Source: Limnobacter sp. SAORIC-580
GTDB lineage: Bacteria > Pseudomonadota > Gammaproteobacteria > Burkholderiales > Burkholderiaceae_B
Direction: 5' to 3'
DNA length: 64,000 nucleotides
NCBI RefSeq assembly: GCF_013004065.1
Contig: NZ_CP053084.1
Location: 1,364,001 to 1,428,000, forward strand
The notes below the pieces were generated by a model, which saw nothing but the letters and a program-made list of their open reading frames with translations, did no database searches and was not told the DNA's origin. Both the position numbers and the translations under genes were made by a program. Below, one piece after another: positions 1 through 9,391 of this stretch (position 1 is the first letter of the stretch; each line of letters starts with the position of its first letter).

Positions 1-1027
1 GGTAAGTAATCCAGAGGGTGTAGTGCTATACGCCAACTTGTCTGCAGAAACATTGCTGGAAGTATCCAGGCGCAGCCTGGATGGGCAGGCACTGGCAGCC
101 TTGTTCGTTGAGGCCAGTGCATTTCGGGAGTTTCTCAACAAATCCCACGCCGATCCCTTCGGCGTGAAGCGGCAGGTATTCGAGTTGATTCGACCCAGCG
201 GCACTTCTGAGCATGTTCACGTTACGCTGTCTTGTCCCGATGGTGCCAACGGAGTAACCATCATTGAACTGCGTGAAATTGAGCAGCAGTTGAAAGTAGA
301 CCGTGAGGCCCGGATGATGGACCAGTCTCTGGCCAACAAAGAACTGATCCGCAATTTGGCGCATGAAATCAAAAATCCTCTGGGAGGTATTCGTGGCGCA
401 GCCCAGTTGCTTGAAATTGAACTGCCTTCGCCTGAACTGAAAGAATACACACAGGTGGTGATCAAGGAGTCGGATCGTCTGCAAACCTTGGTTGATCGCC
501 TGCTTGCTCCGCACCGTAAACCCCACATTGTGTCCATGATGAATATTCATGAAGTGTGCGAGCGTGTGCGTTCGGTGATTTTGGCTGAGCACCCCAAGGG
601 CTTGAAATTCATTCGAGACTACGACATTTCGATCCCCGAGTTCTTGGGCGATCTGGAGCAGCTCATTCAGGCAATCCTGAATATAGTGCGCAATGCTGCA
701 CAAGCTTTGGCACCTCAAATCGCCGAAGGCACTGCGCAAATAACGCTATGCACCAGAGTAGTGCGTAGGGTAACCTTAAACCGCAAGCAACACAGGCTGG
801 CATTAGACTTGCAAGTGATCGACAACGGACCCGGCATACCTGCTGAGATCATGGAAAGAATTTTTTTCCCGCTGGTTTCTGGGCGTGAGGGCGGCAGTGG
901 TTTGGGCTTAACGCTGGCCCAAACTTTCGTGCAACAACACGAAGGCATTATTGAATGCAGCTCCACACCGGGAAGAACACTTTTCAAAGTCACATTGCCG
1001 CTGCAGTTTGATCACGCTACCAGCTGA
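1..1027 (+). CDS. ntrB: Nitrogen regulation sensor histidine kinase NtrB, 5' end cut by window
   Basis: Sensor kinase/phosphatase that sets the phosphorylation state of NtrC in response to nitrogen status through PII. The frame is open to the left edge: codons before the GTG at 23 read VSNPEGV and run into VLYAN, the usual NtrB PAS-domain start, so the real start lies outside the window. The visible protein has the end of a PAS domain, a HisKA H-box (LAHEIKNPLGGIRGAAQL), an N-box (LNIVRNAAQAL), and G-boxes (DNGPGIP, GGSGLGLTLAQ) of the HATPase domain. No membrane segment is present, as expected for cytosolic NtrB. It ends 23 bases before ntrC in the same direction, the normal glnL-glnG order. 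A glnA gene may lie upstream but cannot be seen. Confidence 0.95.
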   Translation, partial: VSNPEGVVLYANLSAETLLEVSRRSLDGQALAALFVEASAFREFLNKSHADPFGVKRQVFELIRPSGTSEHVHVTLSCPDGANGVTIIELREIEQQLKVDREARMMDQSLANKELIRNLAHEIKNPLGGIRGAAQLLEIELPSPELKEYTQVVIKESDRLQTLVDRLLAPHRKPHIVSMMNIHEVCERVRSVILAEHPKGLKFIRDYDISIPEFLGDLEQLIQAILNIVRNAAQALAPQIAEGTAQITLCTRVVRRVTLNRKQHRLALDLQVIDNGPGIPAEIMERIFFPLVSGREGGSGLGLTLAQTFVQQHEGIIECSSTPGRTLFKVTLPLQFDHATS

Positions 1028-1050
1028 GCGGTTTTAAGGAACCACAATTA

Positions 1051-2631
1051 ATGCGTCCAATTTGGGTTGTTGATGATGACCACTCCATTCGTTGGGTCTT
1101 GCAAAAAGCAATTTCCCGCGAAGGTATTCCTTGCGAAATTTTTTCTTCAGCCGCCGAAGTATTAGAACGACTTGAAACCGAAGTACCCCAAGTACTGGTC
1201 TCGGACATACGCATGCCGGGGCAAAGCGGACTCACGTTGTTGTCCAAGGTGCGAGAGCTTCAGCCCGATTTGCCCGTCATTATCATGACGGCTTACTCCG
1301 ACCTCGACAGCGCGGTGTCTGCCTTCCAGGGGGGCGCGTTCGAGTACCTGCCCAAACCCTTCGACATTGAGAAAGCGGTTGAGTTGATTTTGCGCGCAGT
1401 GCGTGAATCTCAAACCGAAGAGTTTGTTGAAGAAGCCGATTCCAGTGCGCCAGAAATTCTGGGTCAAGCGCCTGCCATGCAGGAAGTTTTTCGCGCGATT
1501 GGCCGGTTGTCCCAGTCCAATGTCACGGTACTGATCACCGGCGAGAGCGGGGCCGGCAAAGAGCTAGTCGCCCGTGCCCTGCACCGCCATAGCCCGCGCG
1601 CTTCAAAACCTTTTATCGCACTGAATACGGCAGCCATTCCCAAAGACCTGCTTGAATCCGAGTTGTTTGGCCACGAGCGCGGTTCTTTCACAGGTGCGCA
1701 AGCTCAACGACAAGGCCGGTTTGAGCAGGCCGAGGGTGGAACCCTGTTTCTCGATGAAATTGGTGACATGCCTGCCGAATTGCAAACCCGCCTGTTGAGG
1801 GTTTTGTCGGACGGGCATTTTTACCGTGTTGGCGGGCAACAGCCCATCAAGGCCAATGTGCGGGTAATCGCAGCCACGCACCAAAATCTGGATGAACGCG
1901 TCAAGCTTGGCATGTTCAGGGAAGACCTGTACCACCGTTTGAACGTGATTCGTCTTCGCTTGCCACCACTGCGGGAACGTCAGGAAGACATTCCCATTCT
2001 TGCCAAGCATTTTTTGAATGTGTCTGCCCGGGAATTGGGTACCGAAACCAAGCGTCTGTCCGATTCAGCCATTCGAATCATCAGTGAATTTCCATTCCCA
2101 GGCAATGTGCGCCAGCTGGAAAACGTGTGCCGCTGGATCACCGTAATGGCACCTGCCCAACTGGTTGAGGCACGTGACTTACCCCCAGAGCTGAAGGCAT
2201 TCCAGAATGGTGGTGCCAATGCACTGGAGAAAATGGCGGGGAATTCCCCAAGCCCCAATCTTTGGCTTGCCGAAAGTGGCTCGGCATTGCCTGCAACAGG
2301 TACACCGGCTTTGCAGACCAGTTCGGGCATGTCCGCTGGCAAGTATCCAGTAGATACGGCTTCAACCGATGCTTTCTCCAATCCGCCCGTACCGGCAGGC
2401 AGCGCCAGCTGGCTGGAGCTGCTTTTTATTGAGGCCGAGAAAGCCCTGGAAAGCGGACAGCCTGATGTAATGGACGCATTGACCGCACAGTTTGAAACCA
2501 CCATGATTCAAGCGGCTTTGAAAGCCACCCATGGCAAGCGGATTGAGGCAGCCCAGCGTTTGGGAATAGGGCGCAACACCATTACCCGGAAAATTCAGGA
2601 CCTGAATATTGATGTCAAAGACATTGATTGA
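1051..2631 (+). CDS. ntrC: Nitrogen regulation response regulator NtrC (sigma-54 activator)
   Basis: Sigma-54-dependent enhancer-binding activator of nitrogen-assimilation genes. It has a receiver domain with acidic pocket DDD at residues 8-10, phospho-acceptor Asp52 (SDIRMPG) and KPFD. The AAA+ domain follows with Walker A GESGAGKE, the sigma-54 contact loop GSFTGA (Ser in place of the more usual Ala), Walker [11 protein letters not shown] and the [16 protein letters not shown] sensor region. A Fis-type helix-turn-helix lies at the C-terminus ([17 protein letters not shown]). At 526 residues it is longer than enteric NtrC (about 470). The extra length is a Ser/Pro/Ala-rich linker at about residues 390-460, just before the DNA-binding part. 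It follows ntrB by 23 bases and is followed by a strong hairpin terminator. Confidence 0.96.
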   Translation: MRPIWVVDDDHSIRWVLQKAISREGIPCEIFSSAAEVLERLETEVPQVLVSDIRMPGQSGLTLLSKVRELQPDLPVIIMTAYSDLDSAVSAFQGGAFEYLPKPFDIEKAVELILRAVRESQTEEFVEEADSSAPEILGQAPAMQEVFRAIGRLSQSNVTVLITGESGAGKELVARALHRHSPRASKPFIALNTAAIPKDLLESELFGHERGSFTGAQAQRQGRFEQAEGGTLFLDEIGDMPAELQTRLLRVLSDGHFYRVGGQQPIKANVRVIAATHQNLDERVKLGMFREDLYHRLNVIRLRLPPLRERQEDIPILAKHFLNVSARELGTETKRLSDSAIRIISEFPFPGNVRQLENVCRWITVMAPAQLVEARDLPPELKAFQNGGANALEKMAGNSPSPNLWLAESGSALPATGTPALQTSSGMSAGKYPVDTASTDAFSNPPVPAGSASWLELLFIEAEKALESGQPDVMDALTAQFETTMIQAALKATHGKRIEAAQRLGIGRNTITRKIQDLNIDVKDID

Positions 2632-2650
2632 AAGTGTTTGAAGCGCCCAA

Positions 2651-2680
2651 AAAAAAGCCTCTGCATGCAGAGGCTTTTTT
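2651..2680. terminator. Bidirectional intrinsic terminator between ntrC and the chemoreceptor gene
   Basis: A-tract, perfect stem GCCTCT/AGAGGC around TGCATGCA, then a T-tract; the sequence is symmetrical. It can end ntrC on the plus strand and the converging chemoreceptor gene on the minus strand. Confidence 0.9.
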
Positions 2681-2700
2681 GTTGTACCCGGCGGGGTGAA

Positions 2701-4770
2701 TTACATGTTCTTGACCTGAAACTTCTTCAGAATATTGGACAGGTCAGTGGCCACTCCCTTCAGGCCTGACACTGCATTGGACGCACGGCGAGCCATGTCC
2801 AAATTGCCTTCCGAAAGCTGGGCAACCACTTCAACCTGGTGACCAATACTTTCCGAGGCCTGGTTTTGCTCAAGCAGCGCCGCGTGAATGTTTTCAACCG
2901 AGTGGGCCACAGCCGAAGAATCGGCTGTGATCTGGTTCATGGCCTGGCCTGCGCGGTCTACAAGCTCAACACCTTTTTTCACGCTTTCTACAGCCATGTC
3001 CATGTTGTTAACGGCCACGCCAGAGCTGTTTTGAATGGCCTCGATCATGCCGTGAATATCGTCGGTCGACTTGCGAGTGCGCTCTGCCAGCTTGCGCACT
3101 TCATCGGCCACCACCGAGAAACCACGACCCTGTTCACCCGCGCGTGCAGCTTCAATGGCTGCATTCAAGGCCAGAAGGTTGGTTTGTTCAGCTATGCCTT
3201 TGATAATCAGAGCGATTTCAGAAATTTCCCGGGATTGTTCGCCGAGTTGTTGAATCACATCGGCTGTGCCTTGCACATTCTGTGAAATTTTATGCATTTG
3301 TTGAGTGGCGGAATTAATCGCACCCAAACCATCGTCTGCCAACTGGCGTGCCTTGTTGCTTACATCTTTGGCTTCAGTGGCCGATTCGCCCACGCTGGAA
3401 ATTGAGGAAGACATTTCCTCAACCGCAGCCGCCATGCCTGAAGCCGCATCGCTACCAGAAGCGGCGCCTTTGCTGAGCTCTTCACTGGTTTGAACCAGGT
3501 CCTCAGATGCCTCTTGAACCTGGTCGGTGCTGCGTTTTACGGCACCCAAGGCTTGTTCCATGCTTTCGGCCATGCGGTTCATGCTGCGGGCCAACAGGCT
3601 GATTTCGTTTTTGGTGGCCACGCTGCCGTTGGTCACTTCATCGCTGGCACGTGCAGTCATGTCACCGTTGCCCAGTTTCAAAGCCAAAGCGGTCAGTACC
3701 TTGGTTGAGCTGGTCAAACGGCTTGTGACCCAGTAGAGGGCAAGCGCGATGATGGCAGAGGCAATCAGACCCATGATCACCATCATGCCCGACATGGCGT
3801 AAATCGTACTGAACATCTCGGAGGTAAGCGCGGGTGCGACAATCGCTGCACCGCCCCACTGGGGTACTTTGGTGAATGCCACAAACTCGCTGCGGTTTTC
3901 ACCTGATTTTGGATCGTTCCAGCTAATTTGGGTAATGCCGCTGTCTTCTTTTGTAATCTTGTCGAGCAGGCCTTGCAAATCAGATTCTTTGGCAGCCAGT
4001 TCTTTGAACTCATCACCTTTGAATTGTGAGTGAATCATCACTTTGCCTGCATTCGCACCCGTGGTGTACAGCACATAGGGGATGCCGGTTTCACCAATGC
4101 GCGTGCTCAACACCGCGTTTTGTACATCGGCAAACAGGTTGGTCATGTCAAAGCCAATGTACAGCACCAAATCATGTTGACCATTTGTGCTTTTAATCGG
4201 CAAGTACTTCGACATGTAGCGCTTACCGAATAACAGCGCCTCACCCACGTAGGTTTCGCCTTTAATTATCTTGGCGTAGCTGGGGTGGCTTCGATCCAGC
4301 TTGGTGCCTACTGCACGGTCACCATTTTCCTTTTTCAGGCTGGTTGAAATTCTCAGGTAGTCGTCACCCGTGCGAACAAACACGGTTGCTATGCCGCCTG
4401 TCATTTTTGTGAAGTTATCCACCACACCGTAGTTGCCGGTAATGAAGGTGGAGTCCAGGGTTACCATGGGCCCGTCAATTTCAGGTGTAATCGAAATCTG
4501 CTGTTCAGGGTCAACCAGCAACTCGCCGTTGAACTCAATCTCAAACAACTCTGCCAATTGCGTTACAGAACTTTCTGACAGCTTGTAGGCAATGTCCATG
4601 GTTTGTCGCAAACCCTCGGCCTGGGTAGATACGGCGCGTTCGGTTCGGGCTGTGGCTGCATTGAAGGTGTACGCGGCCGTAATGCCGACCAGGCTCAATA
4701 CAATCAGGGCCACCAAAGCGGCGCTGGTAAAGCTGATCTGTTTGGAAAGGGGCAGAGTCTTTAGGTTCAT
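2701..4770 (-). CDS. Methyl-accepting chemotaxis protein with periplasmic Cache-type sensor
   Basis: Chemoreceptor of 689 residues. An N-terminal membrane helix (about residues 12-35) is followed by a large periplasmic sensor (about 36-325) that resembles Cache_3-Cache_2 domains, with [11 protein letters not shown] and [10 protein letters not shown] stretches. A second membrane helix lies at about 328-352. HAMP and the methyl-accepting signalling domain follow, with the conserved hairpin tip ([20 protein letters not shown], then [20 protein letters not shown]). It lacks a C-terminal NWETF-type CheR/CheB tether. No chemotaxis or flagellar gene is nearby, so it is an orphan receptor; the ligand cannot be read from sequence. 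The upstream region 4771-4904 has a 6-bp dyad CTAATT/AATTAG (4830-4845) and no convincing sigma-28 promoter. Confidence 0.93.
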   Translation of the reverse strand: MNLKTLPLSKQISFTSAALVALIVLSLVGITAAYTFNAATARTERAVSTQAEGLRQTMDIAYKLSESSVTQLAELFEIEFNGELLVDPEQQISITPEIDGPMVTLDSTFITGNYGVVDNFTKMTGGIATVFVRTGDDYLRISTSLKKENGDRAVGTKLDRSHPSYAKIIKGETYVGEALLFGKRYMSKYLPIKSTNGQHDLVLYIGFDMTNLFADVQNAVLSTRIGETGIPYVLYTTGANAGKVMIHSQFKGDEFKELAAKESDLQGLLDKITKEDSGITQISWNDPKSGENRSEFVAFTKVPQWGGAAIVAPALTSEMFSTIYAMSGMMVIMGLIASAIIALALYWVTSRLTSSTKVLTALALKLGNGDMTARASDEVTNGSVATKNEISLLARSMNRMAESMEQALGAVKRSTDQVQEASEDLVQTSEELSKGAASGSDAASGMAAAVEEMSSSISSVGESATEAKDVSNKARQLADDGLGAINSATQQMHKISQNVQGTADVIQQLGEQSREISEIALIIKGIAEQTNLLALNAAIEAARAGEQGRGFSVVADEVRKLAERTRKSTDDIHGMIEAIQNSSGVAVNNMDMAVESVKKGVELVDRAGQAMNQITADSSAVAHSVENIHAALLEQNQASESIGHQVEVVAQLSEGNLDMARRASNAVSGLKGVATDLSNILKKFQVKNM

Positions 4771-4904
4771 GGTGCGAAGCGATTGGGAAGGTTATGAACA
4801 GCTTCGATCATCGCATTGCCTACCCCGTACTAATTGCCTAATTAGAGGGGTAAATCGCCTGTTTTACCGAGGTGTTCCCCCTTTTGAAGGGGGGTGAGTA
4901 GTGG

Positions 4905-5705
4905 CTATCTTGAGAGGGTCGCCACGGCAGGGGCATGGTCCGAGGGTTTTTCCCATTTGCGCGGTACGCGGTCAATCACACTGGCAGTGCAATGTTCGGC
5001 CAAAGGTTTTGACAGCAAAACATGGTCGATTCGCAAGCCCTTGTTCTTTTGAAAACCCAACATGCGGTAATCCCACCAGGAAAAGGTTTTCTCGGCCTGC
5101 TCAAACAGCCGGAAGCTATCAACCAAACCCAAGCCCAGCAGTGTATTAAAGCGAGTGCGCTCATCATCCGAGCACAGCACTTGGCCCGCCCAAGCCTTGG
5201 GGTCATGCACATCACGGTCGTCGGGGGCGATGTTGTAATCACCTACCAAGGCCAGTTTTGGGTATTTGGCCAACCAGGTCTCACAGTCTTTCAGCAAGGC
5301 ATCAAGCCAGGCTTTCTTGTATTCGAACTTGTCAGACCCAACTTCAGAGCCGTTCACCACATAGGCGCTGATGAATCGTAAATCACCAAAGGTGGCTGCA
5401 ATGACGCGCTTTTGCTCATCGGGAAAGCTTGGCAGGTTCACCTGCACATCTACCGGTTCAGGCATGGTGGCTTTCTTGTACAGAATGGCCACACCGTTGT
5501 AGGTTTTCTGGCCAGCAAATACCGCACCGTACCCGGCAGCTTCCAGTTCAGCCACGGGAAAATTGTCGTCGGTCAGTTTCAACTCTTGCAGGCCCAGCAA
5601 ATCGACAGGGTTGGTCTCAAGCCATTGCAACAGATGTGGAAGGCGCACCTTGAGCGAGTTCACGTTCCAGGTGGCCAGTTGAATGCTTGCTGCTTGGTCT
5701 GTCAT
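4905..5705 (-). CDS. xthA: Exodeoxyribonuclease III (AP endonuclease)
   Basis: Mg-dependent exonuclease/AP endonuclease of base-excision repair, 266 residues, the normal ExoIII length. EEP-fold motifs visible: TWNVNSLKVRLP, metal-binding Glu in LQELK, YVVNG, GDYNIAPDDRDV with the active-site Asp/Asn, WWDYRML, LRIDHVLLS and the terminal SDHAPAVA His. Its ATG overlaps the prlC stop by one base (TAATG), so translation is probably coupled to prlC; folD-prlC-xthA looks like one operon. A hairpin of C5/G5 strands lies just past its stop (4876-4896) but has no T-tract. Confidence 0.95.
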   Translation of the reverse strand: MTDQAASIQLATWNVNSLKVRLPHLLQWLETNPVDLLGLQELKLTDDNFPVAELEAAGYGAVFAGQKTYNGVAILYKKATMPEPVDVQVNLPSFPDEQKRVIAATFGDLRFISAYVVNGSEVGSDKFEYKKAWLDALLKDCETWLAKYPKLALVGDYNIAPDDRDVHDPKAWAGQVLCSDDERTRFNTLLGLGLVDSFRLFEQAEKTFSWWDYRMLGFQKNKGLRIDHVLLSKPLAEHCTASVIDRVPRKWEKPSDHAPAVATLSR

Positions 5706-7768
5706 TACGCTGCCTGCCTGTTGTCGACCATGCCCGTGTGGCGAAGCAGGGCGTCGATGCTGGGCTCTCGGCCACGGAAGGCCTTGAACGATTCAGCCGC
5801 AGGGCGGCTGCCGCCCACCGATAAAATCTCTTCGAGAAACTTTTTGCCGGTTTCCGGGCTGACTACACCGTTTTCTTCGAACATGGCAAAAGCATCGGCC
5901 GACAAGACTTCAGCCCATTTGTAGCTGTAGTAACCCGCTGCATAACCACCCGCGAAAATATGGCTGAACGAATTGGGGAAGCGGTTGTACGCTGGCGGGA
6001 CCAGCACTGCCACTTCTTTGCGTACTTGGGCCAGCAGTTCAAGAATATTTGCTTCGCTGTGCGGGTCAAATTCGGTGTGCACAAGCATGTCAAACAGAGA
6101 GAACTCGATTTGACGCAGTGTTTGCAGTCCGCTCTGGAAATTCTTTGCGGCTACCATTTTGTCAAACAGGGCCTTGGGCATGGGTTCGCCTGTGGTTTCA
6201 TGTGCGGTGAGCGATTCAACCACACTCCATTCCCAGGCAAAGTTTTCCATGAATTGAGAGGGCAATTCTACCGCATCCCATTCCACGCCGTTGATGCCGG
6301 CTACGTCCAGTTCATCCACGCGGGTCAACATGTGGTGAATGCCGTGCCCGAATTCATGGAACAGGGTTTGCACGTCGTCATGTGCCAATTGGGCCGCCTT
6401 GCCTGCTGCCGGTTTGGTGTAGTTACAGGTTAGGTAGGCCACGGGTGTTTGCACACCTTGCTCGGTGCGCTTGCGGCCGCGGGCGTCGTCCATCCAGGCG
6501 CCTGAGCGTTTGCTGGCGCGCGCATAGGGGTCCAGGTAGAAATGCGCAATGGCTTTGCCTTCTTTCTGTACTTCAAAGAAGCGCACATCCGGGTGCCAGG
6601 TGTCGGCTTGGGCTTTCACTATCTGCACACTGAACAATTTTTCTGTCAGCTTGAACAGACCCTCCAGCACGCGGTCCTCCTGAAAGTACTGGCGTACTTC
6701 CAGATCACTGAAGGCGTATTTTTTTTCTTTCAGCTTTTCGGAGGCATAGCTCATGTCCCAGCTTTGAAGATCGTCCATACCCAACTCGGTTTTGGCAAAT
6801 GCTTTGATTTCTTCGAGATCACGCAGCGCGAATGGCTTGGCTTTCACCGCCAGTTCCCGCAGAAAATTGACCACTTCGTCGGGTGTGTTGGCCATTTTCG
6901 GGACCAAGCTCAGTTCACCAAAATTCTTGTAACCCAGCATTTGGGCTTCCTCAAGGCGAAGTTGCAGCAGTTCGCGAATCAGGGCTGTATTGTCCAGTTC
7001 GGCCGGGCCAAATTCGGAGGCTCGTTTGGCATAGGCTTCATAAAGTGTTTCACGCAATTCACGCTTCTCGGCGTACTGCAACACTGGAAAATAAGAGGGA
7101 AACTGCAAAGTAAATTTGTAGCCTTCCTTGCCTTCCGATTTTGCAAGTTCCTCGGCCGCTTGCACCGCATATTCAGGAATGCCTGCCAAATCAGCTTTGT
7201 CGGTCACGATCAATTCAAAGGCATTGGTGGCGTCCAGCACATTCTCGGAAAACTTGGCCGTTATGGCGGCCTGACGGTCTTGAATTTCCGCGTAACGTGG
7301 CTTTTGGTCAGCTGGCAATTCAGCGCCACCCAACTTGAAACCACGGATTGAATTGGCCAATACCTTCAGGCGTGCCGGCGTGAATTGTTTGGCGGCATCG
7401 CTTTGCTCAACGGCCTTGTAAATTGCATAAAGGCGCTCGTCTTGCCCAACCATGGTCCAGAACTCGGTGGTTTTGGGCAGGCAGGCGTTGTAGGCCGCGC
7501 GCAGCGCTTCGGTGTCCGCCACAGAATGCAAATGCCCAACCACGCCCCAGGCTCGGCTCAGTTGTTCGCAGGCGATGTCGAGCGGTAACAGGGTTTCTTC
7601 CCAAGTGGCGTGTTCAGGTGCAGTGCTGGCTGTCACTTCCAGCTGTTTTTTTGCCGCAGCAAGCAGCGTGTCAATGGCGGGTTCCACGTGCTCGGTTTTG
7701 ATGTCCGAAAAACGGGGCAGTCCGGAAAAGTCGAGTAGGGGATTGTTCGTGTCCATTTTCATGCTCAT
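5705..7768 (-). CDS. prlC: Oligopeptidase A (M3 family zinc metallopeptidase)
   Basis: Cytosolic thimet-type oligopeptidase that degrades short peptides, including cleaved signal peptides. It has 687 residues, close to E. coli OpdA. The zinc site HEFGH is in the context TLFHEFGHGIHHML, and the downstream Glu ligand lies in the region following ELPSQFMENFAWE. The M3 C-terminal signature FAGGYAAGYYSYKWAEVLSADAF appears in part (AAGYYSYKWAEV). No signal peptide. It lies 39 bases after folD and shares its last base with the xthA start. The ATG MSMKMDTN was kept; MKMDTN two codons later is possible. Confidence 0.95.
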   Translation of the reverse strand: MSMKMDTNNPLLDFSGLPRFSDIKTEHVEPAIDTLLAAAKKQLEVTASTAPEHATWEETLLPLDIACEQLSRAWGVVGHLHSVADTEALRAAYNACLPKTTEFWTMVGQDERLYAIYKAVEQSDAAKQFTPARLKVLANSIRGFKLGGAELPADQKPRYAEIQDRQAAITAKFSENVLDATNAFELIVTDKADLAGIPEYAVQAAEELAKSEGKEGYKFTLQFPSYFPVLQYAEKRELRETLYEAYAKRASEFGPAELDNTALIRELLQLRLEEAQMLGYKNFGELSLVPKMANTPDEVVNFLRELAVKAKPFALRDLEEIKAFAKTELGMDDLQSWDMSYASEKLKEKKYAFSDLEVRQYFQEDRVLEGLFKLTEKLFSVQIVKAQADTWHPDVRFFEVQKEGKAIAHFYLDPYARASKRSGAWMDDARGRKRTEQGVQTPVAYLTCNYTKPAAGKAAQLAHDDVQTLFHEFGHGIHHMLTRVDELDVAGINGVEWDAVELPSQFMENFAWEWSVVESLTAHETTGEPMPKALFDKMVAAKNFQSGLQTLRQIEFSLFDMLVHTEFDPHSEANILELLAQVRKEVAVLVPPAYNRFPNSFSHIFAGGYAAGYYSYKWAEVLSADAFAMFEENGVVSPETGKKFLEEILSVGGSRPAAESFKAFRGREPSIDALLRHTGMVDNRQAA

Positions 7769-7807
7769 GGTCTTGGGGTCCTGCTAAAAAATTCTGAAAG
7801 GCTGCGC

Positions 7808-8656
7808 TTATATGCTACGTTCTACCGCTTCAATCGTGTTTTGCAACAGCATGGTGATGGTCATGGGGCCAACACCACCGGGCACTGGCGTAATCCAGCC
7901 GGCCACTTCTTTGGCCGAATCAAAATCAACATCGCCGCACAGCTTGCCATCCGGCAAGCGGTTGATACCTACATCGATCACGACAGCACCCGGTTTGATC
8001 ATGTCGCCTGTAATCATATTGGGGCGACCCACCGCAACTACAAGTACATCTGCGCGTTGGCAATGGGACTTCAGATCTTTGGTTTTGCTGTTGCACAAGG
8101 TTACTGTAGCGCCTTGCTGTAGCAACAACATCGCCTGTGGCTTACCCACAATGTTGCTGGCACCAATTACAACTGCCTCTGCGCCTCGCAATTCGATGCC
8201 TGTCAACTCAAGCATTTTCATGACACCGTAGGGCGTGCAGGGGCGAAACAGCGGTTTGCCGGTCATCAACAAACCAGCATTGCTGATGTGAAAGCCATCG
8301 ACGTCTTTCTCTGCACTGATGGATTCAATGACCAGGTGGGAGTCCAGGTGTTTTGGCAAGGGCAATTGCACCAAAATGCCGTGAATGGTGGGGTCATCAT
8401 TCAGTTGTTCAACCAAACCGACCAGTGCGTCCTGGCTGGTGTTCTCGGGCATGCGGTGCATCACCGATTTAAAGCCGGCTTTTTCACAGGCTGACACCTT
8501 GTTGCGCACGTAAACCTGCGATGCCGGGTCTTCGCCCACGAGCACCACCGCCAAGCCGGGTTGGTGGCCGAGGGCTGTCAATTCAGCAGCACGTTTGGCA
8601 ATTGTTTCTCGAATGGAGGCGGCCAGTTCGGTTCCGCTGATGATTTGTGCAGACAT
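7808..8656 (-). CDS. folD: Bifunctional methylenetetrahydrofolate dehydrogenase/cyclohydrolase
   Basis: Converts 5,10-methylene-THF to 10-formyl-THF in two steps using NADP, for purine and formyl-Met synthesis. It has 282 residues with the FolD signatures [14 protein letters not shown] (catalytic Lys), [26 protein letters not shown], the nucleotide loop [17 protein letters not shown] and the C-terminal [11 protein letters not shown]. It is the first gene of a likely folD-prlC-xthA operon. Upstream, a perfect palindrome GTTCAATTGAAC (8685-8696) lies in the promoter region and could be an operator. Confidence 0.97.
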   Translation of the reverse strand: MSAQIISGTELAASIRETIAKRAAELTALGHQPGLAVVLVGEDPASQVYVRNKVSACEKAGFKSVMHRMPENTSQDALVGLVEQLNDDPTIHGILVQLPLPKHLDSHLVIESISAEKDVDGFHISNAGLLMTGKPLFRPCTPYGVMKMLELTGIELRGAEAVVIGASNIVGKPQAMLLLQQGATVTLCNSKTKDLKSHCQRADVLVVAVGRPNMITGDMIKPGAVVIDVGINRLPDGKLCGDVDFDSAKEVAGWITPVPGGVGPMTITMLLQNTIEAVERSI

Positions 8657-8693
8657 GATTAAATGAGTTCGAAAATTTGAAATGGTTCAATTG

Positions 8694-8730
8694 AACAAGG
8701 CCCAGCAGCAGATTTCTGGCGGGCCTTGTT
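8694..8730 (-). terminator. Hairpin after the FixJ-like regulator gene
   Basis: A 10-bp perfect stem (AACAAGGCCC/GGGCCTTGTT) with a 17-base loop lies 8 bases past the stop of the response-regulator gene. The T-tract is poor on both strands, so it is a weak or factor-assisted terminator, or an RNA-stabilising hairpin. Confidence 0.45.
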
Positions 8731-8738
8731 GGTGGTGT

Positions 8739-9386
8739 TCAGGGTTGTGCCAGTTCCGGTGATTTGCGCAAGGCGATTTTCAGCAAATCAGCCACGGTGG
8801 TCACTTGCAGCTTGTCCATGATGTTGGCGCGGTGCGCTTCCACGGTTTTAATGCTGATGTTCAGGTCGTCTGCAATTTGCTTGTTCAGGCGACCCGATAC
8901 GATTCTCTCCAGTACCTGCAATTCACGTGTGGTCAGTTTCGAGTAAAGTTTGTTGATTTGTTCATCAAGCTTGGCGGTTTGGGCAAGCTCGTGGGCCAAG
9001 CGCATGTGCTGGTGAATCAGGTCTTTGATCTTGCCTTCATCAAACGGTTTTTCCAGAAAATCAACCGCACCGTTTTTCATGGTTTCCACTGCCAGTGTTA
9101 CATCGCCATGGCCGGTGATGAAAACGATGGGGATGGGAATGCCGCGTTCATTCAGTGTTTTTTGCACTTCAAGGCCTGAAAGCTTGGGCATGCGAATGTC
9201 CAGCAGCAACACACAGGGTTGTGGCCACACCAATTGCTCAAGAAACAACTCGGGGTCTGCATAGGTTCTCACCTGATAGCCCTCGGTTTCGATAAGCCAT
9301 TGGAGCGAGTCGCGTACCGCCTCGTCGTCGTCCACGATGAACACGGTTTCTTGCATTTCGGTGGGGCGTGGCTGAGTGTGGAGCAT
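8739..9386 (-). CDS. FixJ/TodT-type response regulator (LuxR HTH)
   Basis: Two-component transcription factor of 215 residues. The N-terminal receiver has acidic residues DDD near 19-21, phospho-acceptor Asp63 (LLDIRMPKLSG), GHGDVTLA and EKPF. After a short coiled linker (LAQTAKLDEQINKLYSKL) comes a LuxR-family HTH (LTTRELQVLERIVSG, LNKQIADDLNISIKTVEAHRA). The start at 9386 was chosen because the reading frame further upstream lies inside the kinase gene. MQETVF at 9356 is the alternative, with a poorer ribosome site. It begins 5 bases after the stop of the kinase gene, so the two form a cognate pair. Confidence 0.9.
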   Translation of the reverse strand: MLHTQPRPTEMQETVFIVDDDEAVRDSLQWLIETEGYQVRTYADPELFLEQLVWPQPCVLLLDIRMPKLSGLEVQKTLNERGIPIPIVFITGHGDVTLAVETMKNGAVDFLEKPFDEGKIKDLIHQHMRLAHELAQTAKLDEQINKLYSKLTTRELQVLERIVSGRLNKQIADDLNISIKTVEAHRANIMDKLQVTTVADLLKIALRKSPELAQP

Positions 9387-9391
9387 TGGCT

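Noticed and set aside
4771..4904. Sigma-28 promoter for the chemoreceptor gene
   Set aside because: No TAAAG-N15-GCCGATAA-like arrangement was found on the minus strand. Only a CTAATT/AATTAG dyad and a C-rich/G-rich hairpin are present.
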